The notes beneath the pieces are model-generated. The model was not told the DNA's origin, did no database searches, and saw only the letters and a list, made by a program, of their open reading frames with translations. From assembly GCF_040112705.1 (NCBI RefSeq), contig NZ_CP157804.1, forward strand, positions 3,218,001 to 3,282,000: 64,000 nt of DNA, given 5' to 3'. The translations under genes were made by a program, and so were the position numbers. This document shows positions 17,974 to 27,202 of the stretch, piece after piece. The first letter of the stretch is position 1. Each line of letters begins with the position of its first letter. This DNA is from Flagellimonas sp. MMG031 (GTDB lineage: Bacteria > Bacteroidota > Bacteroidia > Flavobacteriales > Flavobacteriaceae).

Positions 17974-18648
17974 ATGAAGTTCGGTTATGCAAGAGTGAGC
18001 ACAAAATCACAGAAACACGATTTGCAGGTGGATGCCTTTTTGAAAGAAGGAATCAAACCCAAGAACATTTATGCCGATATTTCATCTGGAGCAAAAGCGG
18101 AAAGAAAGGGTCTTGATGAACTTTTATCCATTTTGCGTGAAGGTGATACTCTTGTGGTTTGGAAATTGGACAGAATTGCCAGAAGCCTATCACATCTGAC
18201 CAAGCTCATCGAAGATTTTGAAAAGAAGGGAATCCACTTCAAAAGCATTCAGGAAAGTTTCATTGATACCACTTCCCCACACGGCAGGTTTATCTTCAAC
18301 TTATTTGCATCGGTTGCCCAATTGGAAAGGGACATCATTATTGAACGCACACGGGCAGGAATGGAAAGCTCAAGAAGACGTGGATTGAAAATTGGTCGGA
18401 AACCTGGTCTTAGTAAACAAGCATTGAACAAGGCTATATTGGCGGAAAGATACTATAGGGACAACAAACTGAGCATTGAGGAGATCATGAAACTCATTGA
18501 TGTTGGTTCTAAAAAGACCCTCTATAAATATTTGGCGTACCAAGGCAGAAGAAAGTGTGTTGAGTGTGGAATTTTGTTTTGGGACAAGAAACAGGCTTTG
18601 GGTAAAGCTTATTGCAAAAATCACAAGAAGAAAATCAAACCCGATTGA
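17974..18648 (+). CDS. Serine recombinase (resolvase/invertase family)
   Basis: A 224-residue small serine recombinase. Residues 1-140 form the catalytic domain: GYARVSTKSQKHDLQ with catalytic Ser9, then WKLDRIARSLSHLTKLIEDF and FNLFASVAQLERDIIIERTRAG with the E-helix. A helix-turn-helix follows (KLSIEEIMKLIDVGSKKTLYKYL, residues 162-184). Unusually, the last ~35 residues carry CVECGILFWDKKQALGKAYCKNH, a putative C2-C-H zinc finger not present in standard resolvases. It stands alone between the mob genes and the cargo and may have mobilised or inverted neighbouring DNA. Confidence 0.9.
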   Translation: MKFGYARVSTKSQKHDLQVDAFLKEGIKPKNIYADISSGAKAERKGLDELLSILREGDTLVVWKLDRIARSLSHLTKLIEDFEKKGIHFKSIQESFIDTTSPHGRFIFNLFASVAQLERDIIIERTRAGMESSRRRGLKIGRKPGLSKQALNKAILAERYYRDNKLSIEEIMKLIDVGSKKTLYKYLAYQGRRKCVECGILFWDKKQALGKAYCKNHKKKIKPD

Positions 18649-18923
18649 CTGTTTTACTCCCCTTTCACCGAAAACCCGATTTTTGATTAATGGAAATTTC
18701 CTACATTTATGACGTACATAATAATAACTAACCAAAACAAGTCAATGAAAAAATATCATTTTAACCCTCTTCACACTCTTATTATCTATACTAATATTAG
18801 ATAATCACATATCGATTAGCTGCAATTGGGAGTTATTGAAAAGTATTTTTCGCCTTAAGGAACAAGGGATAATGCAGTTGATTTCTTAAGATCTACATGT
18901 TAAACACAAACACTTTACTTAAT

Positions 18924-20468
18924 ATGGTCAAAAAGGCCTTTTTTTTATTTCTGGTTATAAGTTGTATCAATTGCTCAAAGGATAGCTCTGATAATGAAAT
19001 CAATGGGCCAAACCAAAGCGAAGAAAGATCGCCGGAAATATCCATATCCGAATTTAATGATTTGATTGAAAAAAGAACGAAGCTTAGAGTATCCATCACT
19101 GGTGTTGAGAATCAATCAAATACTAAGGTTTTGATAAATGATGTCGAGCTGATTTCAACCAATGATAAGGATTTTGAATTTGAAATAAACCCGTTTGATT
19201 ATCCCAATGGCAACACAAAACTAACAGTCAAGTCTGAGGCATCCGGCAAGGAAAGTGTAAAAAACGAGGAATTTGAAATAAAAAAGTTGCTCTTTCGATC
19301 CTTTGGAGGGCTTTCCAGTGCATCGACTGATTCATACCTGGCCATCAACTTGCAAAGTACAGGGGAATTGGTGGCCTTCAAGAAAATTGTAACGTATGAA
19401 GACCCTATTTTCTTTCACGCTGAGGACAATTTTATAGAGGAGAACATCATTGTTACCCAATATGTTTTGGGCACGAATTCAACCTTTCATACAGCAAGGA
19501 TGTACGGCCATGTGGAACCAGGTACCGAATTGATGGATACTCCACAGGTAGCAAATGCTTTGGGTGTGGATTTAATCGCCACCAACAAAAGTTCCAATTT
19601 TGATATCACGGTGGAGGGCACCATCAATTCAGGCCTATTTAAATCGCTTGGCAGAAACTACAGCTTTGCCAATTCCGCTTTCCCTGTTCTTGGTGTCAAC
19701 TATGATCCTGGGCTTAGCTCGGATATATTTTTGTACTACTTTGATCAAAGCAATGAAGAAATTCTTAACAATTATCGATACCTCTCTATCAAAGATTTTT
19801 TTGATCAGACCATACAGTTTGATGAAATGTCCAGCCCTGAGGTCGAGGATGTTCTTACAGTGGAGTTACCAATGGAAGTCGAAAGGGCTACTATCGGTCT
19901 TTTTGGTTTTGCCAACGAAGATGAATACCGTGAAGATATGTTCAGGTCTGTCTTTCTGAACGACATTGAAACGGCAATTTCGGGTTTTACAGCAAGTTAT
20001 CCTGACTTACCCGAATACCCAATAATGGTAAAGAGCATAGGTTTGGAACTTTCCAATGGGAATACACTGCGATTTGAACAAAGGGGAACCCCCGACCTTA
20101 CTATACCCAATCTCACGGTACAACAAAACGATACGGAAATAGCAATAACCGGGGAATATGATTTTTCAGAGCTCAACATGGAAATTTCTCATCCAGATCC
20201 TGGGAGCAACCAAGTTTTTCGGATGATTTATAGAAATGCATCCCAAAATACCATAGATATGCCTTTTGGGCAATTGGAAATTCCTGAGGAAATCGTTTCT
20301 TTTCTCAATCAAAGAGGCCTTGAGGTTGGCTCACTCAACGATTCTGGCCATTTGGAGCTTCATATCTATGATTACGAGAATAATGTGTTTCCCAACGACG
20401 TATTTCACTTTACATTGAGAAGAGAATATGGTGACATGGTACAGTGGACCATGCCTATTAATAACTAA
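18924..20468 (+). CDS. Large lipoprotein of unknown function
   Basis: About 514 residues from the ATG at 18924 (MVKKAFFLFLVISCINCSKD), which puts a lipobox Cys at residue 17; an upstream ATG at 18897 adds nine non-signal residues. The mature N-terminal part (residues 35-110) reads like an immunoglobulin-like beta domain with TKLRVSITGVENQSNTKVLINDVEL. The remainder is beta-rich and not recognisable to me. It is cell-surface or periplasmic. Its downstream region carries the first of three copies of a 16-bp motif shared with the next two genes. Confidence 0.7.
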   Translation: MVKKAFFLFLVISCINCSKDSSDNEINGPNQSEERSPEISISEFNDLIEKRTKLRVSITGVENQSNTKVLINDVELISTNDKDFEFEINPFDYPNGNTKLTVKSEASGKESVKNEEFEIKKLLFRSFGGLSSASTDSYLAINLQSTGELVAFKKIVTYEDPIFFHAEDNFIEENIIVTQYVLGTNSTFHTARMYGHVEPGTELMDTPQVANALGVDLIATNKSSNFDITVEGTINSGLFKSLGRNYSFANSAFPVLGVNYDPGLSSDIFLYYFDQSNEEILNNYRYLSIKDFFDQTIQFDEMSSPEVEDVLTVELPMEVERATIGLFGFANEDEYREDMFRSVFLNDIETAISGFTASYPDLPEYPIMVKSIGLELSNGNTLRFEQRGTPDLTIPNLTVQQNDTEIAITGEYDFSELNMEISHPDPGSNQVFRMIYRNASQNTIDMPFGQLEIPEEIVSFLNQRGLEVGSLNDSGHLELHIYDYENNVFPNDVFHFTLRREYGDMVQWTMPINN

Positions 20469-20586
20469 TTTTACATAGCCATATCTAAGTTCAAATAAAC
20501 GATTGATAAATCATTGTGAACGAAAATTCTTATATTAGAAAATTCCCCCGAATGTTCAACGTGAAACCTAATCTGGCATCCCTAAA

Positions 20587-22524
20587 ATGAAAGCTAAAAA
20601 ACTCCTTGATTTTTTTTTAGTTATAATGACTATGTCCTTTTTAACCTCTTGTTCCCAAAAGGGAACGATTGATCATCCAAAGGACATTTTTGAAGAAATG
20701 AGTTCTGGTGACGATTTGATGTCTTTTTTGGTGGAGATGGATGAAAGGGATATTGTCAAAGTTATTGAAAGTCTTGAAACCAAACTTAAAAGCATTGGAT
20801 TCCAACACAATGAAAACCATCCTTTGGTCATAGGCAATGATACTCTGGTAAGACCTCAAGGAGCATTTATGTGGGTCAATTCCAGAAATGGAGTCTCCCT
20901 TTTCTTGTATGAACTCAAGAACAAGGACGAAGCAAATTCCCAATGGCCAGAATTCAGGGAACACATTGACCGGTACACTGGAATGAATCATGGAAAATTG
21001 GGTACCTTCTATTTGAAATTGGAACCTGAACATCCCACAAGTTTAAATGCCACCTTCCTATCCAATAAAAAAATAGTTCAGCTACGAAAGCCCTTGACTT
21101 TTGTCTCGTCAGGCACTTTTGAATTTAGTGAAGAACAACTAAAGGAAGTCAACTCCGCCAATAAAGATATGGTCAAAGTATTGGACTACTTGGTAGATGT
21201 TTTTGTTTCTGAAAAGAACCAGATTTATAGACCATTGAATGGTAAGTCCTTGACCGAAGATGAACGATTGTTCGGTTTCATCAATTTTTGGACAGAAGTA
21301 AAATACAATTTCGCCTTTTTTGATCAAGTGCCCAATCTTAATTGGGAGCAAGTATTGATCGACTATCTTCCCAAGGTTCGGAATGCCTCTTCTAATTTGG
21401 AATATTACCGGATTCTCCAAGAAGTTTGTGCTTTGCTCAATGATGGGCATACGAACATCTTTATTCCAAGTGAACTAGAATCGGAGTTTGGGTTCCCTGC
21501 TGTAACGATTTCTCCCATTGACGATGCTCTATTTATCACTAACACCGACATACAATTTGAGAAAAAAATTCCATTGGGGTCAAAACTGATAAAAGTAGAC
21601 GGACTTACTGTTGAAAAATTTATTGAAAAGCAAATCAGGCCATACATCAGTTCTTCCACTGAACATATCCGCCGAAACATCGAAGCCCATGAAGTTCTGA
21701 AGGGCATGCGAACAGATTCCGTTAGAATAGAAATACTTACTCCAGAAAATCAATTGAGGCAGCTTTCACTTAGTCGCAATCCTTCCGATACAGAATGGAT
21801 CATTAAAAATGAGCCCTGGGAACTTTCTTCTTTTAGAAAGATTGGTGATATAGCATATGTTTCTCTCAACTCTTTTGGCAACAGCCAAATTGTAGAAGAG
21901 TTTGAAGGCTACCTTGATAGTATTCAGTCTTCAAGAGCATTGATCATAGACCTTAGAAAAAATGGAGGTGGGAGCTCTTGGAATGGTTACAATATTTTAA
22001 AACACCTAACAGACCGGCCCATCATCACTTCTAAATGGAAAACCAGGGAGCACAAACCTGCCTACAAGGCCTGGGGCGCCTTTATTGATGGAGATTCGGA
22101 CAACTTGGGTTCATGGGACCGAGAAGTTTTGGCTTCCTATAATGATGATTATTGGTTTGAAAGCGGACCCGATACCATTGCCCCCAGCAACAACCAGGTA
22201 ATCAAATTGCCTACCGTAGTGCTCATTGGAAATAATACTGGGTCGGCAGCAGAGGATTTTCTAGTTGCTGCCGACCCGATTGACCATTTCACGACCATGG
22301 GAGATTTCACCTATGGAAGTACGGGACAACCTATGATACTACGATTGCCTGGCGGTGGAAAAGCCCGTATCTGTACCAAAAGAGACACTTATCCAGATGG
22401 GCGTGAGTTTGTTGGTTACGGAATCCAACCTGATATCTTGGCTCCAAAAACAATTGAGGATATTTTGACTGGGGAAGATTCAGTGTTGAATATGGCAATT
22501 AAAAGACTTACAGAAAGTAATTGA
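20587..22524 (+). CDS. S41-family peptidase lipoprotein
   Basis: A 645-residue lipoprotein (signal ending FLTSCSQK). Residues 230-330 contain the S41 N-terminal helical region (LFGFINFWTEVKYNF, RNASSNLEYYRILQEVCALLNDGHTNI). A PDZ-like stretch follows, then the tail-specific protease core: IGDIAYVSLNSFGNSQ, ALIIDLRKNGGGSSWNGYNI and VVLIGNNTGSAAEDFLVA with nucleophile Ser553. The oxyanion region and the downstream GSTGQPMILRLPGGG match C-terminal processing peptidases of Bacteroidetes. It probably degrades or trims proteins in the periplasm. Repeated intergenic motifs flank it on both sides. Confidence 0.88.
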   Translation: MKAKKLLDFFLVIMTMSFLTSCSQKGTIDHPKDIFEEMSSGDDLMSFLVEMDERDIVKVIESLETKLKSIGFQHNENHPLVIGNDTLVRPQGAFMWVNSRNGVSLFLYELKNKDEANSQWPEFREHIDRYTGMNHGKLGTFYLKLEPEHPTSLNATFLSNKKIVQLRKPLTFVSSGTFEFSEEQLKEVNSANKDMVKVLDYLVDVFVSEKNQIYRPLNGKSLTEDERLFGFINFWTEVKYNFAFFDQVPNLNWEQVLIDYLPKVRNASSNLEYYRILQEVCALLNDGHTNIFIPSELESEFGFPAVTISPIDDALFITNTDIQFEKKIPLGSKLIKVDGLTVEKFIEKQIRPYISSSTEHIRRNIEAHEVLKGMRTDSVRIEILTPENQLRQLSLSRNPSDTEWIIKNEPWELSSFRKIGDIAYVSLNSFGNSQIVEEFEGYLDSIQSSRALIIDLRKNGGGSSWNGYNILKHLTDRPIITSKWKTREHKPAYKAWGAFIDGDSDNLGSWDREVLASYNDDYWFESGPDTIAPSNNQVIKLPTVVLIGNNTGSAAEDFLVAADPIDHFTTMGDFTYGSTGQPMILRLPGGGKARICTKRDTYPDGREFVGYGIQPDILAPKTIEDILTGEDSVLNMAIKRLTESN

Positions 22525-22576
22525 ATGTACATTCACAGTTCAAATAAACGATAACCACCAGGCAATTGAATATGTT

Positions 22577-23080
22577 ATGAGATTAATCCCTTCCGTAGAC
22601 ATTGAACTATTAACTTCATTTTCAAAGGAAGAAGTTGAAAGTATCCTAATGAATAATATCGGATCAAAAAGAGGAATAGAACTCAGATTTTCAAAAACAA
22701 AGATTGAAAAGCCATTTGAAGGATATTTTGCAAATGGACAATTTGAGATACAAAGGGCCATCAACTATAAAAATTCATTTCTTCCACAAATTAAAGGAAC
22801 CGTGAGTGAAAGTATGAGCGGAACAATAGTTAGGGCCAAGTTTCAACTGCATGGCTTCGTGATAGCCTTTATGGTTGTTTGGCTAGGTGGGGTTTCGTTG
22901 GCTTTGTTAGGTTCTATTTATGCAATAATATCACATGAGGCAAATCCTGCCGTGGCAATAATCCCGCTAATAATGCTCGCTTTTGGAATTGCATTGGTTT
23001 ATTTTGGCTTTAATTCCGAGAAAGAAAAATCCATCAATGAATTAAAGAGAATATTGAAAGCACATATTAAAAAATTTTAA
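22577..23080 (+). CDS. Membrane protein of unknown function
   Basis: A 167-residue protein beginning MRLIPSVDIELLTSFSKEEVE. The N-terminal ~90 residues form a soluble domain containing FEGYFANGQFEIQRAINYKNSFLPQIKGTV. Two transmembrane helices follow (residues 96-116, FVIAFMVVWLGGVSLALLG; and 125-146, AVAIIPLIMLAFGIALVYFGF) and a basic C-terminus. This is the layout of small cassette-borne proteins, but I do not recognise a defined family. It is flanked by copies of the same 16-bp motif. Confidence 0.6.
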   Translation: MRLIPSVDIELLTSFSKEEVESILMNNIGSKRGIELRFSKTKIEKPFEGYFANGQFEIQRAINYKNSFLPQIKGTVSESMSGTIVRAKFQLHGFVIAFMVVWLGGVSLALLGSIYAIISHEANPAVAIIPLIMLAFGIALVYFGFNSEKEKSINELKRILKAHIKKF

Positions 23081-23160
23081 AGTTCAATAAAACGATAACT
23101 TGCGACTGAAAGTGTATAAACAAAAATAATTTCAAACCGAAGATATCAGTTCTTAACTAT

Positions 23161-23397
23161 ATGAATACGGATAAGCAAATAGAGATTTACCAAGCTAATG
23201 ATGGTTCCACTCAAATAAACGTTCAATTTGAGCAAGGTACCGTTTGGTTGACACAGGCGCAAATGGGTTAACTATTTAAAAAAAACAAACGTACAATTTC
23301 GGAGCAAATAAGAAACATTTTTAAAGAAGGTGAACTGGATGAAAAAATGGTTGTCCGGAAATCCCGGACAACCACTCAGCATGGACTTGGTGTATAA
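23161..23397 (+). pseudogene. RhuM-family protein N-terminal fragment
   Basis: The frame begins MNTDKQIEIYQANDGSTQIN and VQFEQGTVWLTQAQMG, the conserved opening of RhuM/virulence-associated (Fic-like N-terminal) proteins, then has an in-frame TAA at 23269-23271, continues LFKKNKRTISEQIRNIFKEG ELDE, and ends at 23397. A full-length member would be over 300 residues. It is therefore both nonsense-mutated and truncated. The stretch 23398-23580 after it shows no gene. Confidence 0.8.
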
Positions 23398-23611
23398 CCC
23401 TTCCGAGGGCAGGGTAAGTGATACGGGTGACCTTGCCTATTACCATTGTACAGCCCTAGGAAATGGATTCATTAAATATTTAGTAGATTAAGAGGACCTG
23501 AGGCAACCAAAAGAACAGATAAGTATAACCCTTATTTACGCAATTAAGTGCAAACTAAAGAATAACGTTAAAAGCATACCAATCATAGGCGGTTAGCACA
23601 AATTGAACATC

Positions 23612-25138
23612 ATGAGATTGACAATTCTTCAGATTTTAATATTTTTCTCAGGTAACCTAATTGCCGCACAAACTTCGCTCAAGGAAATTAACCTTGAAAA
23701 TGGAGCATACAAGGTTGGATTTCGACACTATACAGCCACTGACAGCACACGAACTTATAGCAGAATCTTTGACTATACCAACAATAAGTTCCCAAGACCA
23801 ATTCCCGTAAGCATATGGTATCCTTCTGAACAGGAAATGGTTAACAGAGAGCCACTGACAGTTTTAGATTACTTTGAAGTTCTAAAAGAAGAAGAGGAGT
23901 GGGAACACCTGCCCAATGATCAAATACTTAATTGGTTCTATTATGCCAATACCCCCGCCAACCAAAAACACCTTTTGGAAACCACGACAGCATACGGTGG
24001 TGCGAGATCTGCAAAGGGAAAATTTCCGGTAATCATTTATGCACCCAGTTTCCAAGCTTCCTCCATTGAAAACTTTGCGCTTTGCGAATACTTGGCAAGC
24101 CATGGTTTTGTGGTGATATCCAGTCCAAGCAGGGGAACTGAAACCCGTTGGTTCAGTAATAACAATGCTAAAGAAATGGAGACCCAAGCCAGAGATGTGG
24201 AGTATTTGATCAAGGAGATAAGTAAGTATCCTGTTGCGGATGATGATATTGCTATTATGGGTTTTAGCTTTGGCGGCCTGTCCAATATCCTGGTGCAGAC
24301 ACGTAATGACAAGGTAAAGGCCGTTGTCAGTTTGGACGGTACTGAAAGATACCAGTATGGACTACTTACCCAGTCACCGTTTTTCGATGCCTTTAAAATG
24401 GATGTCCCCTATATGCACATGGCTCAAAAGGACATTCCTGAAATTGTCCTGAAAGAAGACAAGATTGACGCTGCGCTGAACACCGAATTCAAATTGTACG
24501 ATAGCATAACAAAAAGCAAAGTGTATCGGTTAAAGTTCCACAACCTGAGCCATACCCATTTTAGTACGCTGGGCGTTCTTTTTGCCGAGAGGGACAAGAG
24601 GCAGGATAAAAGCGATCCAGAAATAATGGAATCTTACAAATGGGTCGCTAGGTACACACTGCAATTCTTGGAAGCTACTTTAAAAGGGGATAAGAATGCC
24701 TTACAGTACATCGATAACGATCCGCAGTACAATGGAGCTGCGGATGGCTTGATAACGCTACAAATCAAGCGGCCAGAAAAAGAGGCGTACACCTTTCAGG
24801 ATTTCCATGAGCTGGCCTCAAAAAAGAATTACAAAAACTTGGTTCAACTCCACGACTCTATCCTAAAAAACCATCCTTCGTTCAAAATTCCCGAAGGCAA
24901 TTTGAACACGCTCGGCCTACAACTTGTTTTCAATCCAAAAACATCCGATCAAGGCATAAAGGTTTTTCTTTTGGGGACAAAACTCTATCCCAATTCCGCC
25001 AATCTTTATGATAGTTTGGCTGAGGGCTATCTATTTATGGGAAATGACAAAAAGGCAATTGAAAGCTTTGAAAGGTCTTTGGAGTTGAATCCACAAAATC
25101 AGAATGCCATCAACCGATTGGAGCAGTTAAAGAAATAA
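23612..25138 (+). CDS. Secreted alpha/beta hydrolase with C-terminal TPR
   Basis: About 508 residues from the ATG at 23612, with a signal peptide MRLTILQILIFFSGNLIAAQ. The central region has the alpha/beta-hydrolase (dienelactone hydrolase or PAF-acetylhydrolase-like) features: KFPVIIYAPSFQASS, LASHGFVVISSPSRG and the nucleophile elbow IMGFSFGG with Ser219. A catalytic His is likely in FHNLSHTHFST. The last ~60 residues form a tetratricopeptide repeat (ANLYDSLAEGYLFMGNDKKAIESFERSLELNP). Substrate unknown. It follows a gap with a pseudogene and precedes a truncated hydrolase. Confidence 0.82.
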   Translation: MRLTILQILIFFSGNLIAAQTSLKEINLENGAYKVGFRHYTATDSTRTYSRIFDYTNNKFPRPIPVSIWYPSEQEMVNREPLTVLDYFEVLKEEEEWEHLPNDQILNWFYYANTPANQKHLLETTTAYGGARSAKGKFPVIIYAPSFQASSIENFALCEYLASHGFVVISSPSRGTETRWFSNNNAKEMETQARDVEYLIKEISKYPVADDDIAIMGFSFGGLSNILVQTRNDKVKAVVSLDGTERYQYGLLTQSPFFDAFKMDVPYMHMAQKDIPEIVLKEDKIDAALNTEFKLYDSITKSKVYRLKFHNLSHTHFSTLGVLFAERDKRQDKSDPEIMESYKWVARYTLQFLEATLKGDKNALQYIDNDPQYNGAADGLITLQIKRPEKEAYTFQDFHELASKKNYKNLVQLHDSILKNHPSFKIPEGNLNTLGLQLVFNPKTSDQGIKVFLLGTKLYPNSANLYDSLAEGYLFMGNDKKAIESFERSLELNPQNQNAINRLEQLKK

Positions 25139-25278
25139 AGCTAATTGATTGAAGGGCAAATAACTTATTGGAAAACACGACTGCCTAAAATCACCACACA
25201 GATTGCCAAAATTCATAATAACTGATTTCTTAATTCTTGTTTTAACTCAATTGTTTAATACTGCGTATATTGGAAGTA

Positions 25279-25700
25279 TGATTGAATATGGCATAAGTGT
25301 AAAAAATGATGATTCGAGGCGTCTTATCCTGACCATTATATCACTATTTCTTTCAATCAACATGTTTTTTGCGCAGAATGAAGAGGAAAAACTTGCTGAT
25401 ATCATCGATTATCTTAGAGAGTTATCCTATCCTGAGTTTTCTGGCGTGGTCTTACTTGCAAAGGGGGATAACGTTCTATTTAAAAAGGCTTATGGGTATT
25501 CAAGTATAGAGTATGAAGAAAAAAATACTGTCAATACATTATTCAATATTGCCTCAATAACAAAAACAATGACAGCCGTGGCGGCCCTTCAATTGGTCGA
25601 TAAAGGTCTATTGGATTTAGATACTCCAGTAGGTGAGTATTTACCAGATTATCCTAACTATTTCGATTTTTGTAATTTCATTTTAAATATGACTCTTTGA
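25279..25700 (+). pseudogene. Truncated serine hydrolase (class C beta-lactamase-like)
   Basis: The ORF (start MIEYGISVKNDDSRR, with a signal-like segment ending SINMFFAQ) contains the N-terminal part of a beta-lactamase/DD-peptidase-family protein: FSGVVLLAKGDNVLFKKAYGYSSIEYE, then the catalytic SxxK motif in FNIASITKTMTAVAALQL and LLDLDTPVGEYLPDYP. It stops about 130 residues in, before the YxN and HxG motifs, and the final residues are unrelated. The stop codon overlaps the ATG of the antitoxin gene, so the toxin-antitoxin module seems to have been joined directly into it. Confidence 0.8.
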
Positions 25701-25942
25701 TGAATAGGTCAGCTTCAAAATCCACAAAAAAAGAACTGGTAATTTGGATAGAATCCCTCAACGATGATTCAATTATTGCGCTATTACATTCTATAAAACT
25801 TTCCAGTGAAGGAAAGTCTGGTGACTGGTGGGATGAAATTACAGAAAGTGATCGGGTAAACATTCTCTCTGGCATAAGAGACCTTGAACAAGGACAGACA
25901 ATGAACTCAAAAGAGTTTTGGAAGGAGATTGCCAATGGGTAA
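25700..25942 (+). CDS. Antitoxin of a RelE/ParE-type module
   Basis: An 80-residue acidic protein (MNRSASKSTKKELVIWIESLNDDSIIALLHSIK...), with the motif WWDEITESDRVNILSGIRDLEQGQTMNSKEFWKEI, typical of short helical antitoxins paired with RelE/ParE toxins in Bacteroidetes. The ATG at 25700 overlaps the stop of the truncated hydrolase. Its end overlaps the toxin start by 8 bp, giving coupled translation. It would bind and neutralise the toxin and presumably autorepress. Confidence 0.8.
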   Translation: MNRSASKSTKKELVIWIESLNDDSIIALLHSIKLSSEGKSGDWWDEITESDRVNILSGIRDLEQGQTMNSKEFWKEIANG

Positions 25943-26213
25943 TATTTGTGAAGTCACCTGGACAAAAAAGTCCGTTTCCAACGCATTGGAAATCAAATCA
26001 CACCTTAATCGCAAGTTCGGCAAAAAGGATGACCCAGTCTGGTTTGAGAAACTTTTAAAGCAATTTGAGAAAACCGTGTTTCATTTCCCAACGCTTTATC
26101 CAAAATCACATAAACTTAAATCCTTACGACGCGCTGTAATACACAAAAACATTACCATCTATTATCTGGTCGAAAAAGAAAGGATTACAGTCATTTCGAT
26201 GAAGGATAATTGA
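25935..26213 (+). CDS. RelE/ParE-family toxin
   Basis: A 92-residue basic protein beginning MGNICEVTWTKKSVSNALEIKSHL, with the RelE/ParE fold: two N-terminal helices, then FPTLYPKSHKLKSLRRAVIHKNITIYYLVEKERITVISM, whose last strands carry the Arg/Lys and Tyr side chains of the family. It would act as a ribosome-dependent RNase or gyrase poison; which one cannot be decided by eye. It is the second gene of the pair. Confidence 0.82.
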   Translation: MGNICEVTWTKKSVSNALEIKSHLNRKFGKKDDPVWFEKLLKQFEKTVFHFPTLYPKSHKLKSLRRAVIHKNITIYYLVEKERITVISMKDN

Positions 26214-26226
26214 TAACTTTAAACAA

Positions 26227-26493
26227 GTGGGCAAAAAAACTAATGTGATAATAGACGAAAACATATTGAAAACATATCACTGGAAAATAATACTATACTT
26301 GCTGGTTCTTTTATGGATATGCCTATCCATTTTAAGCTGCAGCAAGGATGAGTGCCGTGAAGAGAAAAAAGAAAATTGTGCAGTAACTTTTGAAATCAAC
26401 CCCGTTTGTGGGTGCAATGGTGTTACTTACGAAAACCCATCAACAGCCGAGTGTAATGGCATCAAGGACTATACAATGGGCTCATGCAACTAG
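26227..26493 (+). CDS. Kazal-like protease inhibitor lipoprotein
   Basis: An 88-residue protein, probably from the GTG at 26227 because no internal ATG precedes the signal (IILYLLVLLWICLSILSCSKD). The mature ~45 residues hold six cysteines in CREEKKENCAV..NPVCGCNGVTYENPSTAEC..GSC, which is the Kazal-type serine protease inhibitor pattern (CGxxGxTYxNxCxxxC with minor variation). Such bacterial domains may protect against host or predator proteases. It lies just after the toxin-antitoxin pair. Confidence 0.75.
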   Translation: MGKKTNVIIDENILKTYHWKIILYLLVLLWICLSILSCSKDECREEKKENCAVTFEINPVCGCNGVTYENPSTAECNGIKDYTMGSCN

Positions 26494-26641
26494 GTTTTTT
26501 GACCGTATAGTAAGCGAAGCGAAGTCTTTTTTTTAAATAGCTGTGTGCCAAGTAATTTGTATGGATTGCCTTAGTTAGCCTATTTTTACTTGAATTAGTT
26601 TTGATTCATTGAATCGAGCACGAACCCAATCCAAATGATCA

Positions 26642-27115
26642 ATGAAAAAAATTGTGCCTTTGATTATAATGGCTTTTATGTTGTCTAATTGCTCCGAAAA
26701 TGATGGCGGTATAGACTGCGCGCTTTTTGATCCTGGCTTCCCTTCGTTGTATGTCAGACTGATCGATCAAAATGGAGATAATCTAATTGGGAACGGAACC
26801 ATTGACCCGAACGAAATAATACTCCTAAAAGGATTGGGCTACAGATACAATCCGCCCAATGAATTTGCAGTTCAAGATTCCGATATCAGGAAGTTCGACA
26901 ATACAATCAAGCTGTATATCCCGAATGAGTCTACTTTTCAATATATCATTAAACTGAACGAAACTGATGTTGTTACCTTGGATATTTCTGCTCAACGAAA
27001 AAATATCCCCTGCGATCTTTTTTATTATATTCCAACAGGGATATTGCAGAATAACAAAGAACTCCAAATAGAGGAAGTTTTCACCTTGGAATTTATAGCA
27101 GAAATTACAATTTAA
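26642..27115 (+). CDS. Lipoprotein of unknown function
   Basis: A 157-residue lipoprotein (signal MKKIVPLIIMAFMLSNCSEN). The mature part is beta-rich, with FPSLYVRLIDQNGDNLIGNGTIDPNEIILLKG and a later two-cysteine region. This general pattern is common among Flavobacteriaceae surface lipoproteins, but I do not recognise a defined family. Both neighbours are small cargo genes. Confidence 0.65.
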   Translation: MKKIVPLIIMAFMLSNCSENDGGIDCALFDPGFPSLYVRLIDQNGDNLIGNGTIDPNEIILLKGLGYRYNPPNEFAVQDSDIRKFDNTIKLYIPNESTFQYIIKLNETDVVTLDISAQRKNIPCDLFYYIPTGILQNNKELQIEEVFTLEFIAEITI

Positions 27116-27202
27116 AAATCATGTACATGGAACAATCGGTCCATTTAAATTGCGACTCGTTTGTGGTGGCGATGTTAGAAACACCCCAAAATATATTCAG
27201 AG

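Larger units (their letters stand above)
20487..23096. repeat. Three dispersed copies of AGTTCAAATAAACGAT
   Basis: AGTTCAAATAAACGAT is at 20488-20503 and 22537-22552, and the variant AGTTCAATAAAACGAT at 23081-23096. Each lies within 20 bp after a stop codon (20468, 22524, 23080) in the same orientation. The repetition marks the three genes as units of similar origin. The mechanism is unknown; see findings. Confidence 0.65.

Noticed and set aside
20487..23096. Integron gene-cassette array with attC sites
   Set aside because: The 16-bp motif repeats after stop codons, but I found no paired R'/R'' core sites (GTTRRRY and its complement) with a fold-back structure, and no integron integrase.
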